Assembly (NCBI GenBank): GCA_910586965.1
Contig: CAJUMF010000003.1
Location: forward strand, 1-64,000
DNA from: an uncultured Dorea sp.
GTDB lineage: Bacteria > Bacillota > Clostridia > Lachnospirales > Lachnospiraceae
DNA length: 64,000 nt
Reading direction: 5' to 3'
The stretch's first letter is position 1. Every line of letters begins with the position of its first letter. Shown here piece by piece: positions 43,193 to 51,070 of this stretch. Position numbers and translations under genes: made by a program. A model generated the notes under the pieces. It was not told the DNA's origin and did no database searches. It worked only from the letters and a program-made list of their open reading frames with translations.

Positions 43193-43215
43193 GTCTTGCT
43201 CCTTTCTTGCGAAGC

Positions 43216-45807
43216 TTAATTTTGCTTGTTAATAACATATTGTTTTGCTGTCTTTTTTAATAATTCCATGTCAATTGGTTTTGCTATGTGTACATTCATT
43301 CCCGCGTCCAGGGCATCTTTGACGTCTTCTGCAAATGCGTTAGCTGTCATGGCTATGATGGGGATGGTTTTTGCATCTGCCCGCTCTAACGCACGGATTT
43401 TCCTGGCGGCCTCGTAACCGTTCATGATCGGCATCTGGACATCCATAAGAATGGCGTCAAATTCACCTGCGGCAGCGCCGGAAAATCTTTCCAGGGCGAG
43501 CTGACCGTTTTCTACGATTTCGCAGACGGCTCCTTCGATATCCAGAAGTTCTGAGAGAATCTCGGCATTGATGTCATTGTCCTCAGCGACGAGGAAATGA
43601 AGGCCGGAGAGGCAGTTGCTTTCGTCTGCCCTCGGCAGGGCCCTGTCACTTGTATGTTCATCCTGCATCTTGAGGAGCGCCTCTTTAAATGCAGACACGA
43701 AGAACGGCTTTGCGAGGAATCCCACATTTTCCATGGAGTAAGCCTCTTCCTGGACTTCGTCCCCGTCGTAGGCGGTCAGGAACATGATGGGAACAGATTC
43801 CGGGATGATGCCCCGGAGTTCCTTTGCTGTCTCTACCCCGTCCATTCCAGGCATCTTCCAGTCAAGGAGTACCACGCTGTATCCGGTATCTTTATCGCAG
43901 GAGTAGCGCGCCAGGCGGAGGGCCTCCTCGCCGGAGAGGGCGATATCGATAGGGATGCCGGTATCTTTCATAAGCGTCTGGATGCTCTTGCAGATTTCGA
44001 TATCGTCGTCCACTGCAAGAATCCGGGAATATCCGCTGTTTGCCCAGAACTGCTCGTCAGACTGCCCGCTCGGTATGCGTAGCTCTAAGTCAACCCGGAA
44101 AAGGCTCCCCTTGTCAACTTCGCTGGAAACATCAATCGTTCCGCCCATAAGCTCCACGATGTTTTTGGTGATTGCCATGCCAAGGCCCGTGCCTTGGACT
44201 TTATTGGTGGTACTGTTTTCCGCCCGGGTAAATGCGTCAAATATCGTCTCTAAATATTCCGGCGTCATGCCGTACCCGTCGTCTTCAACTTCAATGCGGA
44301 TATGCTCAAACTGGCTGGAACGCTGCTCGAGCCCGATGATGCGGAACCAGATATTGCCGCATTCCGGCGTATATTTTACCGCATTGGAAAGGAGGTTGAT
44401 GAGAATCTGGTTGATTCTCGTCTCGTCGCCTATCAGGTATTCATGCTTGATATCTGTCACAGATACATAGAAGTTCTGTGCCTTTTCCTTTGCCATAGGG
44501 CGGATGATGGCATCTACGGAGGATACCAGGCTGCTCAGGGTAAATTCCCCGATTGTCAGCACGACTTTTCCGCTTTCAATTTTGGATACGTCCAGCACGT
44601 CATTGATCAGGCTTAAAAGATGCTGACCGGACGAAGTGATTTTTTTCGTATAATCCCTTACTTTTACCGGATTATCCGCGTCTTTGGCAAGCAGCGTGGT
44701 AAACCCGAGGATTGCGTTCATAGGAGTGCGGATGTCATGGGACATATTTGAGAGGAATGTAGTCTTGGACTTGCTTGCAATCTGAGCCGCCTGTAACGCC
44801 TCGGCAAGCTGCTTGTTATGGACTTCCCTTTCATGCTCCCTCTCTTTGCGAATCTTGTCGTCTTCCTTCCTGTTGAAATAATATAGGAGACAGCAGAGAA
44901 TGAACGCGGTCAGCATAATGACCACCACAACAAAAATATTCTGGCTTACGGAGCGCCCCTCCTGCTGAATCGCCTCAATCGGAACGTACCCGATAAGGTA
45001 GATGGCCCCGTCGCTTGCCGCCCACATGTAGATGAGGGAATTTTTATTGCGTATGTCATGGTAGAACATGACGTTGTCTCCGTTTTCAATGCTTGTGGAA
45101 ACAGTTTTTTGGATATCCTCTTCAAGAATGTTGTTTGCCCGGTAAAAATCGGCAAGGTTCAGATGCCCGGCATCCCGCTCGCCCATGCCTGTAGGTTTCA
45201 GCACAAGCCGCTGGCTTTTTGTGTCCATAATGTAGAGCTGGGCGCGGTTATTGTAAAAACCTTCCGGCAGCGCGTCCTCGAAGGAGTCAAAAGTATACTC
45301 GACATAGAGAGTGCCAATCTCTTTCCCGTCCTTTGTGACAGGGCATTTCATAGTGTATGCCCATGTTCCCATGCTGTTGAGGTATGACTGGGAAAGGGGG
45401 AGTTTATTTACCGTCTTTTCAAATGAAAAGTCAAGCCCCTGCTCCGTAAAGACGTCTCCCGAACTGGAAAGCCCTTCGGTCTTCCCTGCCGGTATGAGCG
45501 AGAGCTTAACCATCGTGCGGTTGCTCTCATAAGAACGGATAAATTCGTAAGGATCGCTGGACGCGGCTATCTCCTGGGCGATAAGTAACTGAAATTCCGT
45601 CTCTTTGACCAGGAGCGCCTCAATGGTATTTTGAATCAGATCAAGGCTGGCGTTTAAGTTGTGAATGGCAGATGTGGCCATTTCTTCAGATATCTTCTTT
45701 GCCACAGAGAAAACAACAGTTCCCAATATACAAAAAACTAATATGATAGAAAGAAATAAAGTGCTCTTTCGGTTCCCTTTTCTCTTCTTTTTCATCTTGT
45801 TCCCCAT
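43216..45807 (-). CDS. Hybrid sensor histidine kinase with two receiver domains
   Basis: An 863-residue membrane protein. A helix at about residues 15-35 and another at about 290-310 enclose an extracellular sensor region. Then come HisKA (FLSNMSHDIRTPMNAILGF), HATPase (NLLSNAVKYTPECGNI and GTGLGMAITKNIVELMGG), receiver 1 (ILAVDDDIE, VLLDWKMPGMDG) and receiver 2 (LVAEDNDINAEIL, ILMDVQMPIMNG). No output domain is present, so phosphate must pass to another protein. Start 45807 or 45795 (second ATG) are both possible; neither has an ideal site. It is transcribed together with the sugar-binding lipoprotein. Confidence 0.92.
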   Translation of the reverse strand: MGNKMKKKRKGNRKSTLFLSIILVFCILGTVVFSVAKKISEEMATSAIHNLNASLDLIQNTIEALLVKETEFQLLIAQEIAASSDPYEFIRSYESNRTMVKLSLIPAGKTEGLSSSGDVFTEQGLDFSFEKTVNKLPLSQSYLNSMGTWAYTMKCPVTKDGKEIGTLYVEYTFDSFEDALPEGFYNNRAQLYIMDTKSQRLVLKPTGMGERDAGHLNLADFYRANNILEEDIQKTVSTSIENGDNVMFYHDIRNKNSLIYMWAASDGAIYLIGYVPIEAIQQEGRSVSQNIFVVVVIMLTAFILCCLLYYFNRKEDDKIRKEREHEREVHNKQLAEALQAAQIASKSKTTFLSNMSHDIRTPMNAILGFTTLLAKDADNPVKVRDYTKKITSSGQHLLSLINDVLDVSKIESGKVVLTIGEFTLSSLVSSVDAIIRPMAKEKAQNFYVSVTDIKHEYLIGDETRINQILINLLSNAVKYTPECGNIWFRIIGLEQRSSQFEHIRIEVEDDGYGMTPEYLETIFDAFTRAENSTTNKVQGTGLGMAITKNIVELMGGTIDVSSEVDKGSLFRVDLELRIPSGQSDEQFWANSGYSRILAVDDDIEICKSIQTLMKDTGIPIDIALSGEEALRLARYSCDKDTGYSVVLLDWKMPGMDGVETAKELRGIIPESVPIMFLTAYDGDEVQEEAYSMENVGFLAKPFFVSAFKEALLKMQDEHTSDRALPRADESNCLSGLHFLVAEDNDINAEILSELLDIEGAVCEIVENGQLALERFSGAAAGEFDAILMDVQMPIMNGYEAARKIRALERADAKTIPIIAMTANAFAEDVKDALDAGMNVHIAKPIDMELLKKTAKQYVINKQN

Positions 45808-45877
45808 CCTGCTGTAAATTTGGTTATATATATTAAATTATACCATATAATTTAAAAATGTTATAGATATGAAATAA

Positions 45878-45908
45878 AAAACGGAGAGTTTTTTATGCTC
45901 TCCGTTTT
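45878..45908 (-). terminator. Terminator overlapping the end of spmA
   Basis: AAAACGGAGAG at 45878-45888 pairs perfectly with CTCTCCGTTTT at 45898-45908. On the minus strand T-rich sequence follows. Its 5' arm contains the last codons of spmA. Confidence 0.75.
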
Positions 45909-46510
45909 CCGTCCATCATCTTACAATAAATCACCGCCACCACCGTGCTCACCGCCGTAGCAACAATCCCCGGCCCCACGATCGCCGCCGGGTTCACGCT
46001 CCCGTACTGGCTCCGGTATGCAATCACATTTACCGGAATCAGTTGCAGTGACGAGATATTCAGTATCAAAAACGTACACATCTCATTGCTGGCAATCCCC
46101 TTCTTCCTCACCGGTCCCGGCAGCCGCCCGCATCTTCTGTCCTCCTCCAGTTTCGACAGCTCGCTCATCGCCCGTAATCCCGCCGGAGTCGCCGCCCACC
46201 CAAGCCCAAGCACATTTGCGATGATATTCGTAGTGATTGGTTCCTCGGCAGAGTGTCCGTCCGGCAGATTGGGAAAGAGGAACCGGATCAGGGGGCGGAT
46301 TTTTTTCGAGGCGCTCTCGATAATCCCGGCTTTCGCCGCAATTTCCATAAGACCCACCCAGAAAGACATCACCCCCATCATGGTGATGCAAAGAGCCACC
46401 GCCTCTTTCGAAGAGTCCAGCGCGGCGTTGGTGATGTCAGGCATCCGCCCGGTAAATGCCGCGAATATGATTCCCACAAGTATCATTCCTGCCCACAAGT
46501 AATTCAGCAT
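45893..46510 (-). CDS. spmA: Spore maturation protein A
   Basis: A 205-residue membrane protein of the nucleoside-recognition (Gate) fold, with LDSSKEAVALCITMMGVMSFWVGLMEIA, FLFPNLPDGHSAEEPITTNIIANVLGLGWAATPAGLRAM and LLIL-type helices. In Bacillus SpmA and SpmB are needed for spore core dehydration. AAAGGGAA precedes the ATG. Unusually, spmB is not adjacent: a MATE gene lies between, and spmB is on the other strand. Confidence 0.88.
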   Translation of the reverse strand: MLNYLWAGMILVGIIFAAFTGRMPDITNAALDSSKEAVALCITMMGVMSFWVGLMEIAAKAGIIESASKKIRPLIRFLFPNLPDGHSAEEPITTNIIANVLGLGWAATPAGLRAMSELSKLEEDRRCGRLPGPVRKKGIASNEMCTFLILNISSLQLIPVNVIAYRSQYGSVNPAAIVGPGIVATAVSTVVAVIYCKMMDGKRRA

Positions 46511-46569
46511 AAGATTCCCTTTGATTTTGTAAAGATTCTTTAAATTAACATATGCGGGCGGCTCGCGGC

Positions 46570-47940
46570 TTATTCTTTTTCATCTCCCAGGCGCCGCCAT
46601 ACGGTGAGCATCATGGTCGTAAAACATGCTCCGCCGCCAATCAGGTTGGAGATTGGCTCGGCTAAAAATACTCCGTCAGTGCCAAGCCCGTCTACAGCCG
46701 GAAGGCACAGGGTAAGGGGAATGACGATGACCGCTTTACGCAGCAGCGAGAAAAACACCGCCTGTTTTGATTTCCCCAGGGCGACAAAGGCAGACTGCCC
46801 GGAAAATTGTAGCGCCATCAGGAAGATGCCGAAAAAGTACAGGTGCATTGCGGGAACGCCCTCCTGAATAAGAGCTGCCTCGCTGCTGAACGGCCGGATG
46901 AAAAGGTGCGGGAAGAAAAAGATAAGCGCCCACATAATAAAGGTAAAAACGATGGAAAATGCGGTGGTCAGCTTGATGGCAGATTTTACGCGGCTATATT
47001 TTTTTGCCCCGTAATTAAAGCTCATAACAGGCTGCGCGCCGTTGGAAAGACCGGTCACCGGGATAGTGACAACCTCCCGGACAGAGTTGACCACCGTCAT
47101 AATCCCGACGTAGAGGTCGCCGCCGTAGCGCTGCAGCGTGGCGTTGCAGATAATCTGGACGGAGCCGTTGGTGACAGCCATGACGAACCCGGAAAGGCCC
47201 AGCGCGGTTATTTCCTTTATAAGAGGAAGAGAAAGCGCCATGCTTTTTGCGCTCAGCCGGACAAGCGCCTTTGTTCCCAGTAAGAAACGCAGCACCCACA
47301 GGGCGGAAATCCCCTGTGAGAGAATGGTTGCCAGCGCCGCGCCCCGCACTCCCATGCGGAAGACAAAGATAAAAAGCGGGTCTAAAAGGAGGTTGTGCGC
47401 CGCCCCGATAGACACGGTGAGCATTCCTGTGATGCCAAACCCTTGGGCGTTGATAAAATTGTTCATGCCAAGGCTTATCATCACGAACAGGGTGCCGAGA
47501 AGATACAGCGTGATATAAGACTCTGCATAGGGATATGTGGTATCGCTCGCTCCGAACAGATATAAAAGCGGCTTTCGGAATATGTAACAGGCAGCGGACA
47601 GGAGGATTCCCGATATAAGCAGCATGGAAAAAGAGTTCCCCATAATCTTTTCTGCCTTTTCCGGCTCTTTGGCGCCTCTTGCGATAGAAAAAAGCGGTGC
47701 GCCGCCCATGCCGAACAAGTTGGCAAAAGCCGTGACAATCGTAATGATTGGCAGCGTCAGTCCGACCCCGGTGAGGGCATCGGTGGATGTGCCGGGGATA
47801 TGGCCGATGTAGGCGCGGTCCACCACGTTGTAAAGCACGTTGATTAATTGCGCCAGGGTCATGGGGATTGCCAGCCGCAGGATATTTGCCGCGACGCTCC
47901 CTTTACTGAAGTCTTTTTCTGTATGGGCAAAATGTTTCAT
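46570..47940 (-). CDS. MATE-family efflux transporter
   Basis: A 456-residue transporter with 12 hydrophobic helices in two bundles and MATE-family motifs: AIPMTLAQLINVLYNVVDRAYIG at the start, GMGGAPLFSIARGA, GMNNFINAQGFG, and NGAQPVMSFNYGA in the second half. It exports cationic drugs or metabolites with Na+ or H+. GGTGA precedes the ATG. Its position between spmA and spmB, and its orientation, suggest it was carried along in an inversion. Confidence 0.93.
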   Translation of the reverse strand: MKHFAHTEKDFSKGSVAANILRLAIPMTLAQLINVLYNVVDRAYIGHIPGTSTDALTGVGLTLPIITIVTAFANLFGMGGAPLFSIARGAKEPEKAEKIMGNSFSMLLISGILLSAACYIFRKPLLYLFGASDTTYPYAESYITLYLLGTLFVMISLGMNNFINAQGFGITGMLTVSIGAAHNLLLDPLFIFVFRMGVRGAALATILSQGISALWVLRFLLGTKALVRLSAKSMALSLPLIKEITALGLSGFVMAVTNGSVQIICNATLQRYGGDLYVGIMTVVNSVREVVTIPVTGLSNGAQPVMSFNYGAKKYSRVKSAIKLTTAFSIVFTFIMWALIFFFPHLFIRPFSSEAALIQEGVPAMHLYFFGIFLMALQFSGQSAFVALGKSKQAVFFSLLRKAVIVIPLTLCLPAVDGLGTDGVFLAEPISNLIGGGACFTTMMLTVWRRLGDEKE

Positions 47941-48096
47941 TGTATAATCATCACCATTTCATAGAAAAATTTATGCAAAAATCATTAATAATAGTATACA
48001 GCAATGCTGCTTGCGGTACAATCAGGATATAGAAATAAACGGAAAGCGTAGGTCATATAATGGAAAATAGATTTTATGCGGAAATGAGGCGGTTAT

Positions 48097-48621
48097 GTGA
48101 AAATGTTGCTGTACATCGCGGACCTTATCGTGCCGATGGTGATTTTCCTTGTGGTCAGCTACGGTGTACTGATGAAGGTAAACGTGTACGATTCCTTTAT
48201 CAAGGGCGCCAAAAGCGGGTTTTTCACCGTGATCAAGATTATGCCTACGCTGATTGGGCTTATGGTGGCGGTGGGGATATTGAGGGCGTCGGGATTTTTG
48301 GATTATCTGTCAGGGCTCATCGGCGGGGCGATGAAGTACGTCGGTTTCCCCAGCGAGCTTGTGCCGCTTACCGTGGTGAAGATGTTCTCTTCCTCGGCAG
48401 CGACAGGGCTGCTCCTTGATGCGTATAAGGAGTACGGAACGGATTCGTACATCGGGCTTGTGGCGTCCATCAGCATGTCGTGTACGGAGACGATATTTTA
48501 CACGATGAGCGTGTATTTCATGACGGCAAAGGTGACGAAGACAAGGTACACGCTGACCGGGGCGATGCTTGCCACCTTTGCGGGGCTTGTGGCAAGCGCG
48601 GTGCTGGCCGGGGCGATGTAA
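48097..48621 (+). CDS. spmB: Spore maturation protein B
   Basis: A 174-residue membrane protein of the same Gate fold as SpmA: DSFIKGAKSGFFTVIKIMPTLIGLMVAVG, FPSELVPLTVVKMFSSSAATGLLLD and SCTETIFYTMSVYFM are strongly conserved in SpmB. The start may be GTG 48097 or ATG 48103; a GAGGCGG-like site suits both. It is divergent from MATE and spmA. A bidirectional terminator follows. Confidence 0.9.
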   Translation: MKMLLYIADLIVPMVIFLVVSYGVLMKVNVYDSFIKGAKSGFFTVIKIMPTLIGLMVAVGILRASGFLDYLSGLIGGAMKYVGFPSELVPLTVVKMFSSSAATGLLLDAYKEYGTDSYIGLVASISMSCTETIFYTMSVYFMTAKVTKTRYTLTGAMLATFAGLVASAVLAGAM

Positions 48622-48664
48622 ATATTTTGGCGGAGGATTTGCTTAGAAAAAGTATAATGATTGC

Positions 48665-48698
48665 AAAAGGCTATGGTTAAACGTCTCCATAGCCTTTT
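48665..48698. terminator. Bidirectional terminator after spmB
   Basis: AAAAGGCTATGG at 48665-48676 pairs perfectly with CCATAGCCTTTT at 48687-48698. It lies between spmB and the convergent DUF885 gene end. Confidence 0.85.
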
Positions 48699-48762
48699 AA
48701 ACTGTGTGCAGATTATATTAAACTATATGCATATTTTCTTAAACTATAGAGAGATATTATGC

Positions 48763-49152
48763 TTACATCTGTGCACGAAGTATCTTAAAGGGCGCGGGCC
48801 CTGTCTCCAGTATGATTTTGTGAAAACGTTCCTGGGTAAATTTGTCACCCCATTTTTCTATTGCATATTTCTTAAGCTCTAAAAATTCTAAGTATCCGAT
48901 GTAATATTTCAAGTAATTTGCCGGGTCTGAAACAATCAAGCCATAAATTTCAGAGATTGCCTGTGCATCTGTAATCCCATAATCCCGGAAAAAAGAAGCG
49001 GTGTCTGACAATGACCAGCCGTCATAATGAATTCCCATGTCTGCCAAAGCATAGAGCCCCAGAAGAATGGATGTGTTTTTCTGCATAATAGCAGCTTCGG
49101 TTTTGGAAATGGGAGCGTAATAATAACTAAGCATTTCACAATAGGTTGACAC
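48763..49152 (-). pseudogene. C-terminal fragment of a DUF885 peptidase-like gene
   Basis: The frame reads STYCEMLSYYYAPISKTEA, then ADMGIHYDGWSLSDTASFF and LKYYIGYLEFLELKK, the conserved C-terminal third of DUF885 proteins. It is the downstream half of the gene at 52788-54230, separated by a 3,686-bp element. Bases up to 49143 belong to the original gene; 49144-49152 are element sequence. Joining the halves at the common TA (49142-49143 = 52828-52829) gives one 593-codon frame through GWATYCEM. The GTG at 49152 has no proper site, so this half is probably silent. Confidence 0.85.
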
Positions 49153-49166
49153 AGCATTGCGCTATA
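49120..49166. other. attL-type junction of the element
   Basis: DUF885 sequence ends at the TA 49142-49143; ten bases later the 13-base arm GCATTGCGCTATA (49154-49166) begins. The left half matches the bacterial gene, the right half the element. Confidence 0.8.
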
Positions 49167-49277
49167 TATATATTTTAAAAATAAAAAAATTTCGCAATAG
49201 AATCTATATTGTCTATATATGTGAGAACAATATATTTTCTGCATACATAAAGCTTTTCTTTGACGGTTTATGACGGC

Positions 49278-50420
49278 TTATCCTGATATCTTACAAGTAG
49301 TTGTCATGGAGCATGGAACAATGCGTTCTATATTCAGGCGCTTTGTTTCCGGAGTACAGTGGGCATAGTGGCGGAGTGTGATTTGGGGTGAAGAATGCCC
49401 CAGAAACTCGCTTAACACTTCATATTGAACCCCTTTTTCCAAACACCTGGTGGCAAATGTATGTCGCAGCGTGTGCATGTGGACGTCTTTGATTTCCAGT
49501 TTACAGCAGAGTTTTCTGATCTTATGCTGCATAGTTCGAGGGTCTCTGCACTCTGTTTTTGTTCCTTTAAACAGAAAATCTTTTGGGCAGCCCTGCTCTG
49601 ACTTCTTTTTGTTCCTTAACATTGCGGATAAAAAATCCGGCAGAGGAATATCCCGTATAGATGCTTCGGACTTTGGCACACCGAGGACAAGTTTGGTGCT
49701 GTAAATTTTTGAGCCTGCCGGAATACGGTGTACCGCATGACGTACATGAAGGATTCGGTTTTCAAAATCTACATCTTCCCAACGAAGTGCACATAACTCT
49801 CCTACCCGAAGTCCCATATATAAGCATAACAAATATTCGGGCTCGTTATTGTATAAAATTTCTTTTTCCAGCTTCTCTTGCTCTATCCGTGTCAATACGC
49901 GCGGAGGGCGATTCTGCGCTTTGGGAATCCTGATACATCTGTAAGGGCTGTGATTGATCAGACCATTTTCACATGCAGACGCAAAGATGCTTTTTAAAAG
50001 CCGGCAGACTCCATGCAAGGTTGTGGGCGCAAGCTTCTTTTGCAGTACATTCATTAGATTTTGTACATCCTGAGGGGTGATATCCCTTATATCCATTTCT
50101 CCCAAATGCGCGCATATATGATTGTCAAGATTACGGCGGTAACCCGCGTAAGTCTCGGGACGAATATGGGGACGAATCATGACTTCGATCCAATAATTTG
50201 CCCAGTCACACATCTTACCGCTTCCATATATAACTGGTAAGTTTCCTGTGTTTTGATAAAGTTCGGATTTAACAATCGTCAGTTTTTTCTTTACTTCGCT
50301 GTATTGTTTTCCGTAGATGAATCCGAATTTGGGAGTTCCGTCGGGTTTGCGTCCTTTGATGTAGCGCCCTTCCCAGCGCCCGTCTTTCCGGTGGTAAATG
50401 TTTTCTCCTTTTTTTGCCAT
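49278..50420 (-). CDS. Tyrosine recombinase (Tn916-type integrase fold)
   Basis: A 380-residue site-specific recombinase. An AP2-like arm-binding region (IYHRKDGRWEGRYIKGRKPDG) is at the N-terminus, then a SAM-like core-binding domain (about 68-150; RPETYAGYRRNLDNHI) and a catalytic domain with Arg (MGLRVGELCALRWEDV), HTLRHTFATR (HxxR), LGHSSPQITLRHY (His and nucleophile Tyr). All catalytic residues are present. AGGAGG lies before the ATG. GACAATA repeats around its promoter (palindrome GACAATATATTGTC at 50487-50500) may be binding sites. It lies wholly between inverted copies of a core site, so its likely job is inversion of its own segment. Confidence 0.9.
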   Translation of the reverse strand: MAKKGENIYHRKDGRWEGRYIKGRKPDGTPKFGFIYGKQYSEVKKKLTIVKSELYQNTGNLPVIYGSGKMCDWANYWIEVMIRPHIRPETYAGYRRNLDNHICAHLGEMDIRDITPQDVQNLMNVLQKKLAPTTLHGVCRLLKSIFASACENGLINHSPYRCIRIPKAQNRPPRVLTRIEQEKLEKEILYNNEPEYLLCLYMGLRVGELCALRWEDVDFENRILHVRHAVHRIPAGSKIYSTKLVLGVPKSEASIRDIPLPDFLSAMLRNKKKSEQGCPKDFLFKGTKTECRDPRTMQHKIRKLCCKLEIKDVHMHTLRHTFATRCLEKGVQYEVLSEFLGHSSPQITLRHYAHCTPETKRLNIERIVPCSMTTTCKISG

Positions 50421-50486
50421 AAAAAATCCTCCTGTTTAATGGACGGCTTATTTGACTGCTGACAATATTTCCCTGATAATTAAAGA

Positions 50487-50500
50487 GACAATATATTGTC
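50487..50500. promoter_or_regulatory. Palindrome GACAATATATTGTC upstream of the integrase
   Basis: A perfect 14-base palindrome 67 bases upstream of the integrase start. GACAATAT recurs at 50461-50468, TATTGTC at 49207-49213 and ACAATATATT near 49227. It may be an operator or an arm-type recombinase site. Confidence 0.45.
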
Positions 50501-50525
50501 GGTAAAAGTCAAGATTTCCGTCAGA

Positions 50526-50554
50526 TTGACAAATTGCTGTTTTAATGGTAACAT
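50526..50554 (+). promoter_or_regulatory. Outward promoter inside the invertible segment
   Basis: A perfect TTGACA at 50526-50531 and TAACAT at 50549-50554 with a 17-base spacer. It points right, through the crossover site at 50585-50613, to the gene at 50666. After inversion it would point left into the antisense of the DUF885 fragment. Confidence 0.6.
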
Positions 50555-50665
50555 CATCCATGAAAACCAAGAATTAAAGTTACTATTTCGCAATATAGAT
50601 TCTATTGAGAAATTTTTGATGTTTTTCTATAAGTAAATTGAGAAAATAATTTAGGGGGACGGCGT

Positions 50666-51070
50666 ATGCTTCTCACATCAGAGTTATGTATAGTTCGAAG
50701 TATTAAATTTGGTAAACATATGTTAAAGGTAAAGGATGTGTCCGGAAGGACGCTCGAGATACCATATGAAGAGATGGTCATGGCATACATAGAAGTTTGC
50801 GATAAGGAATCAGAAAATGTGAGCAGAGTTAGTCTCACGAATATAACAGAGGACGTAGATGGAGAATTGGTGATTTGTGATCTGCGGCATTTTCGGTACC
50901 GCTTTTTGGTGGTGCAGACCGGGAAGAAGGCGGGATTTTATTTAAAACAGTTGGCGCTGTATGCGCCATATCTGTTGTTTGATTCCGAAAGCTGGCTTGA
51001 GGAAGAAGACGAGGAAGCGTTCGAAGAAGCGAAAAGAATGGTTTCTATTATGAGAGAGCTTCCTCATTGA
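50666..51070 (+). CDS. Unknown 134-aa protein downstream of the invertible promoter
   Basis: A 134-residue soluble protein starting LLTSELCIVRSIKFGKHMLKV, with predicted beta strands in the first 90 residues (VKDVSGRTLEIPYEEMVMAYIEV, LVICDLRHFRYRFLVV) and an acidic helical end (LEEEDEEAFEEAKRMVSIM). No family is recognised and no signal peptide or helix is seen. AGGGGGA precedes ATG 50666. Its last 23 bases overlap the end of the serine recombinase gene on the other strand. It is the only gene reached by the invertible promoter in the present orientation, so it may be the controlled product. Confidence 0.65.
   Translation: MLLTSELCIVRSIKFGKHMLKVKDVSGRTLEIPYEEMVMAYIEVCDKESENVSRVSLTNITEDVDGELVICDLRHFRYRFLVVQTGKKAGFYLKQLALYAPYLLFDSESWLEEEDEEAFEEAKRMVSIMRELPH

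Larger units (their letters stand above)
49184..50617. repeat. Invertible segment: inverted tyrosine-recombinase sites around the integrase gene
   Basis: The left site at 49184-49211 and the right site at 50591-50617 are reverse complements over 27 bases with one mismatch. The core is an 11-base arm ATTTCGCAATA, a 7-base spacer (GAATCTA at 49200-49206; its reverse complement TAGATTC at 50596-50602) and a second arm (right: TATTGAGAAAT, 50603-50613). This is the geometry of tyrosine recombinase crossover sites, and the spacers are in inverted orientation, so recombination would flip the 1.4-kb segment. The segment carries the recombinase gene and an outward promoter at 50526-50554. Confidence 0.75.

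Noticed and set aside
49184..50617. Nested integrated element with attL/attR around the tyrosine recombinase
   Set aside because: Integrated elements have directly repeated sites. Here the 7-base spacers are in inverted orientation, which predicts inversion, not excision.
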